64,000 bases of DNA from positions 55,751,227 to 55,815,226 of the forward strand of contig OU862917.1 of assembly GCA_917880885.1 (NCBI GenBank), given 5' to 3'. Position numbers and translations under genes: made by a program. The notes beneath the pieces are model-generated. The model searched no databases. It had not been told where the DNA came from and worked only from the letters and a program-made list of their open reading frames with translations. Positions 63,591 to 64,000 of this stretch are shown piece after piece; positions within the stretch are counted from its first letter, which is position 1, and every line of letters starts with the position of its first letter. The stretch comes from Limnephilus marmoratus (taxonomy: Eukaryota > Arthropoda > Insecta > Trichoptera > Limnephilidae).

Positions 63591-64000
63591 ATGTGTTTGT
63601 ACATGTATCTGTATAAAAAAAAAGGAATTAATAGCGACAAGGCAAGCCAAGAGTCAACTTGATTTCATATGCAAGTCCTATGTTTAATAACACAGTTGAA
63701 ATTTAACCGTGCACCGTGACGAGTCTTTATTTTCATTCTCTATCCCTTTTTCGCAAGTCAGAATTTGAAAAGCAAAATTTACAACGGATTACATTAAAAC
63801 TGACACGAAGTATATATAATTAGGTAGATTAGTAGATAGTATTATTAGATTAGTATATCAGTAGAAAATCCTACAGATCGAAGAAGTTACGACTAACGGT
63901 AGGAATTTTTTTTTCTGGACAAATGAAAAGTAACATCTATAAATAAATTAATAAGTAAGAATTTAGAACAGATGAGCTCTAATTGCCGTGAACTGTCTTT
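63591..64000. other. AT-rich unassigned sequence at the window edge
   Basis: No gene or repeat recognised. Short TAGATTAGTA repeats occur at about 63822-63860. Confidence 0.4.

Overview
This window looks like a stretch of an AT-rich insect nuclear genome, most likely from a moth or butterfly. The evidence is the mix of mobile elements. It has BEL/Pao, R1-clade, RTE-clade and Jockey-like retroelements, a Penelope-like element, many short Helitron-type elements ending in CTAGT, tRNA-headed SINEs, pogo, hAT and PIF/Harbinger DNA transposons, and a repeat (33850, 60895) of a kind I associate with Lepidoptera. I see no bacterial operons, rRNA genes, CRISPR arrays or intact multi-exon host genes. 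Almost everything recognisable is a transposable element, usually broken and often nested in another. The window reads as intergenic or long-intron sequence.

Layout. 1-9643: a degraded BEL/Pao element between two related LTRs. Its gag-pol is broken by a frame change, an LTR-like insert and deletions. Its 3' part is stuffed with a tRNA-SINE, a 'B' repeat, and an older repeat that was split by a LINE tail, which was itself split by a pogo-type transposon (TA duplication, DDE domain). 9644-13190: a truncated second pogo copy, a reverse Helitron, a SINE and a small tandem array. 13345-14481: a hAT transposon with a perfect 8-bp target duplication. 14590-15850: a LINE carrying a 222-bp insert that has a hammerhead-ribozyme-like core. 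16184-18885: a Penelope-like element with RT and GIY-YIG remains, a 12-bp target duplication and a palindromic 5' end. 19700-30600: a Harbinger-like TTA element, foldback units with tRNA-like cores, a second hammerhead-like motif, a LINE, a Helitron swollen by a 600-bp GGGAGA array, and an internally deleted RTE element. 32704-35970: a PIF/Harbinger element (TTA duplication) holding a SINE, a Helitron and a possible MADF fragment. 36541-37541: an inverted-repeat unit holding a tiny spliced reading frame that resembles a BESS motif. 40323-45010: two MITEs, a LINE and two minisatellites, one made from SINE tails. 45030-47597: a 5'-truncated R1-clade LINE with a 480-codon open frame. 48429-49317 and 55109-56087: two related solo LTRs, each with a 4-bp duplication. 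49355-52718: Helitrons, one carrying a piece of the Helitron protein. 54600-58530: LINE and hAT remains. 60009-60164 (minus): the best candidate for a host coding exon, low to moderate confidence. 61000-62200: a LINE with a triplicated 3' end and a 72-bp perfect palindrome.

The genes do not form a pathway. What the window offers is a layered insertion record. Target-site duplications, interrupted repeats and one paralogous empty site allow relative dating. The least explained items are the hammerhead-bearing short insert, the BESS-like mini-gene, the tRNA-cored foldbacks and the SINE-tail satellite. All homology calls come from reading translated motifs by eye, without a database search.
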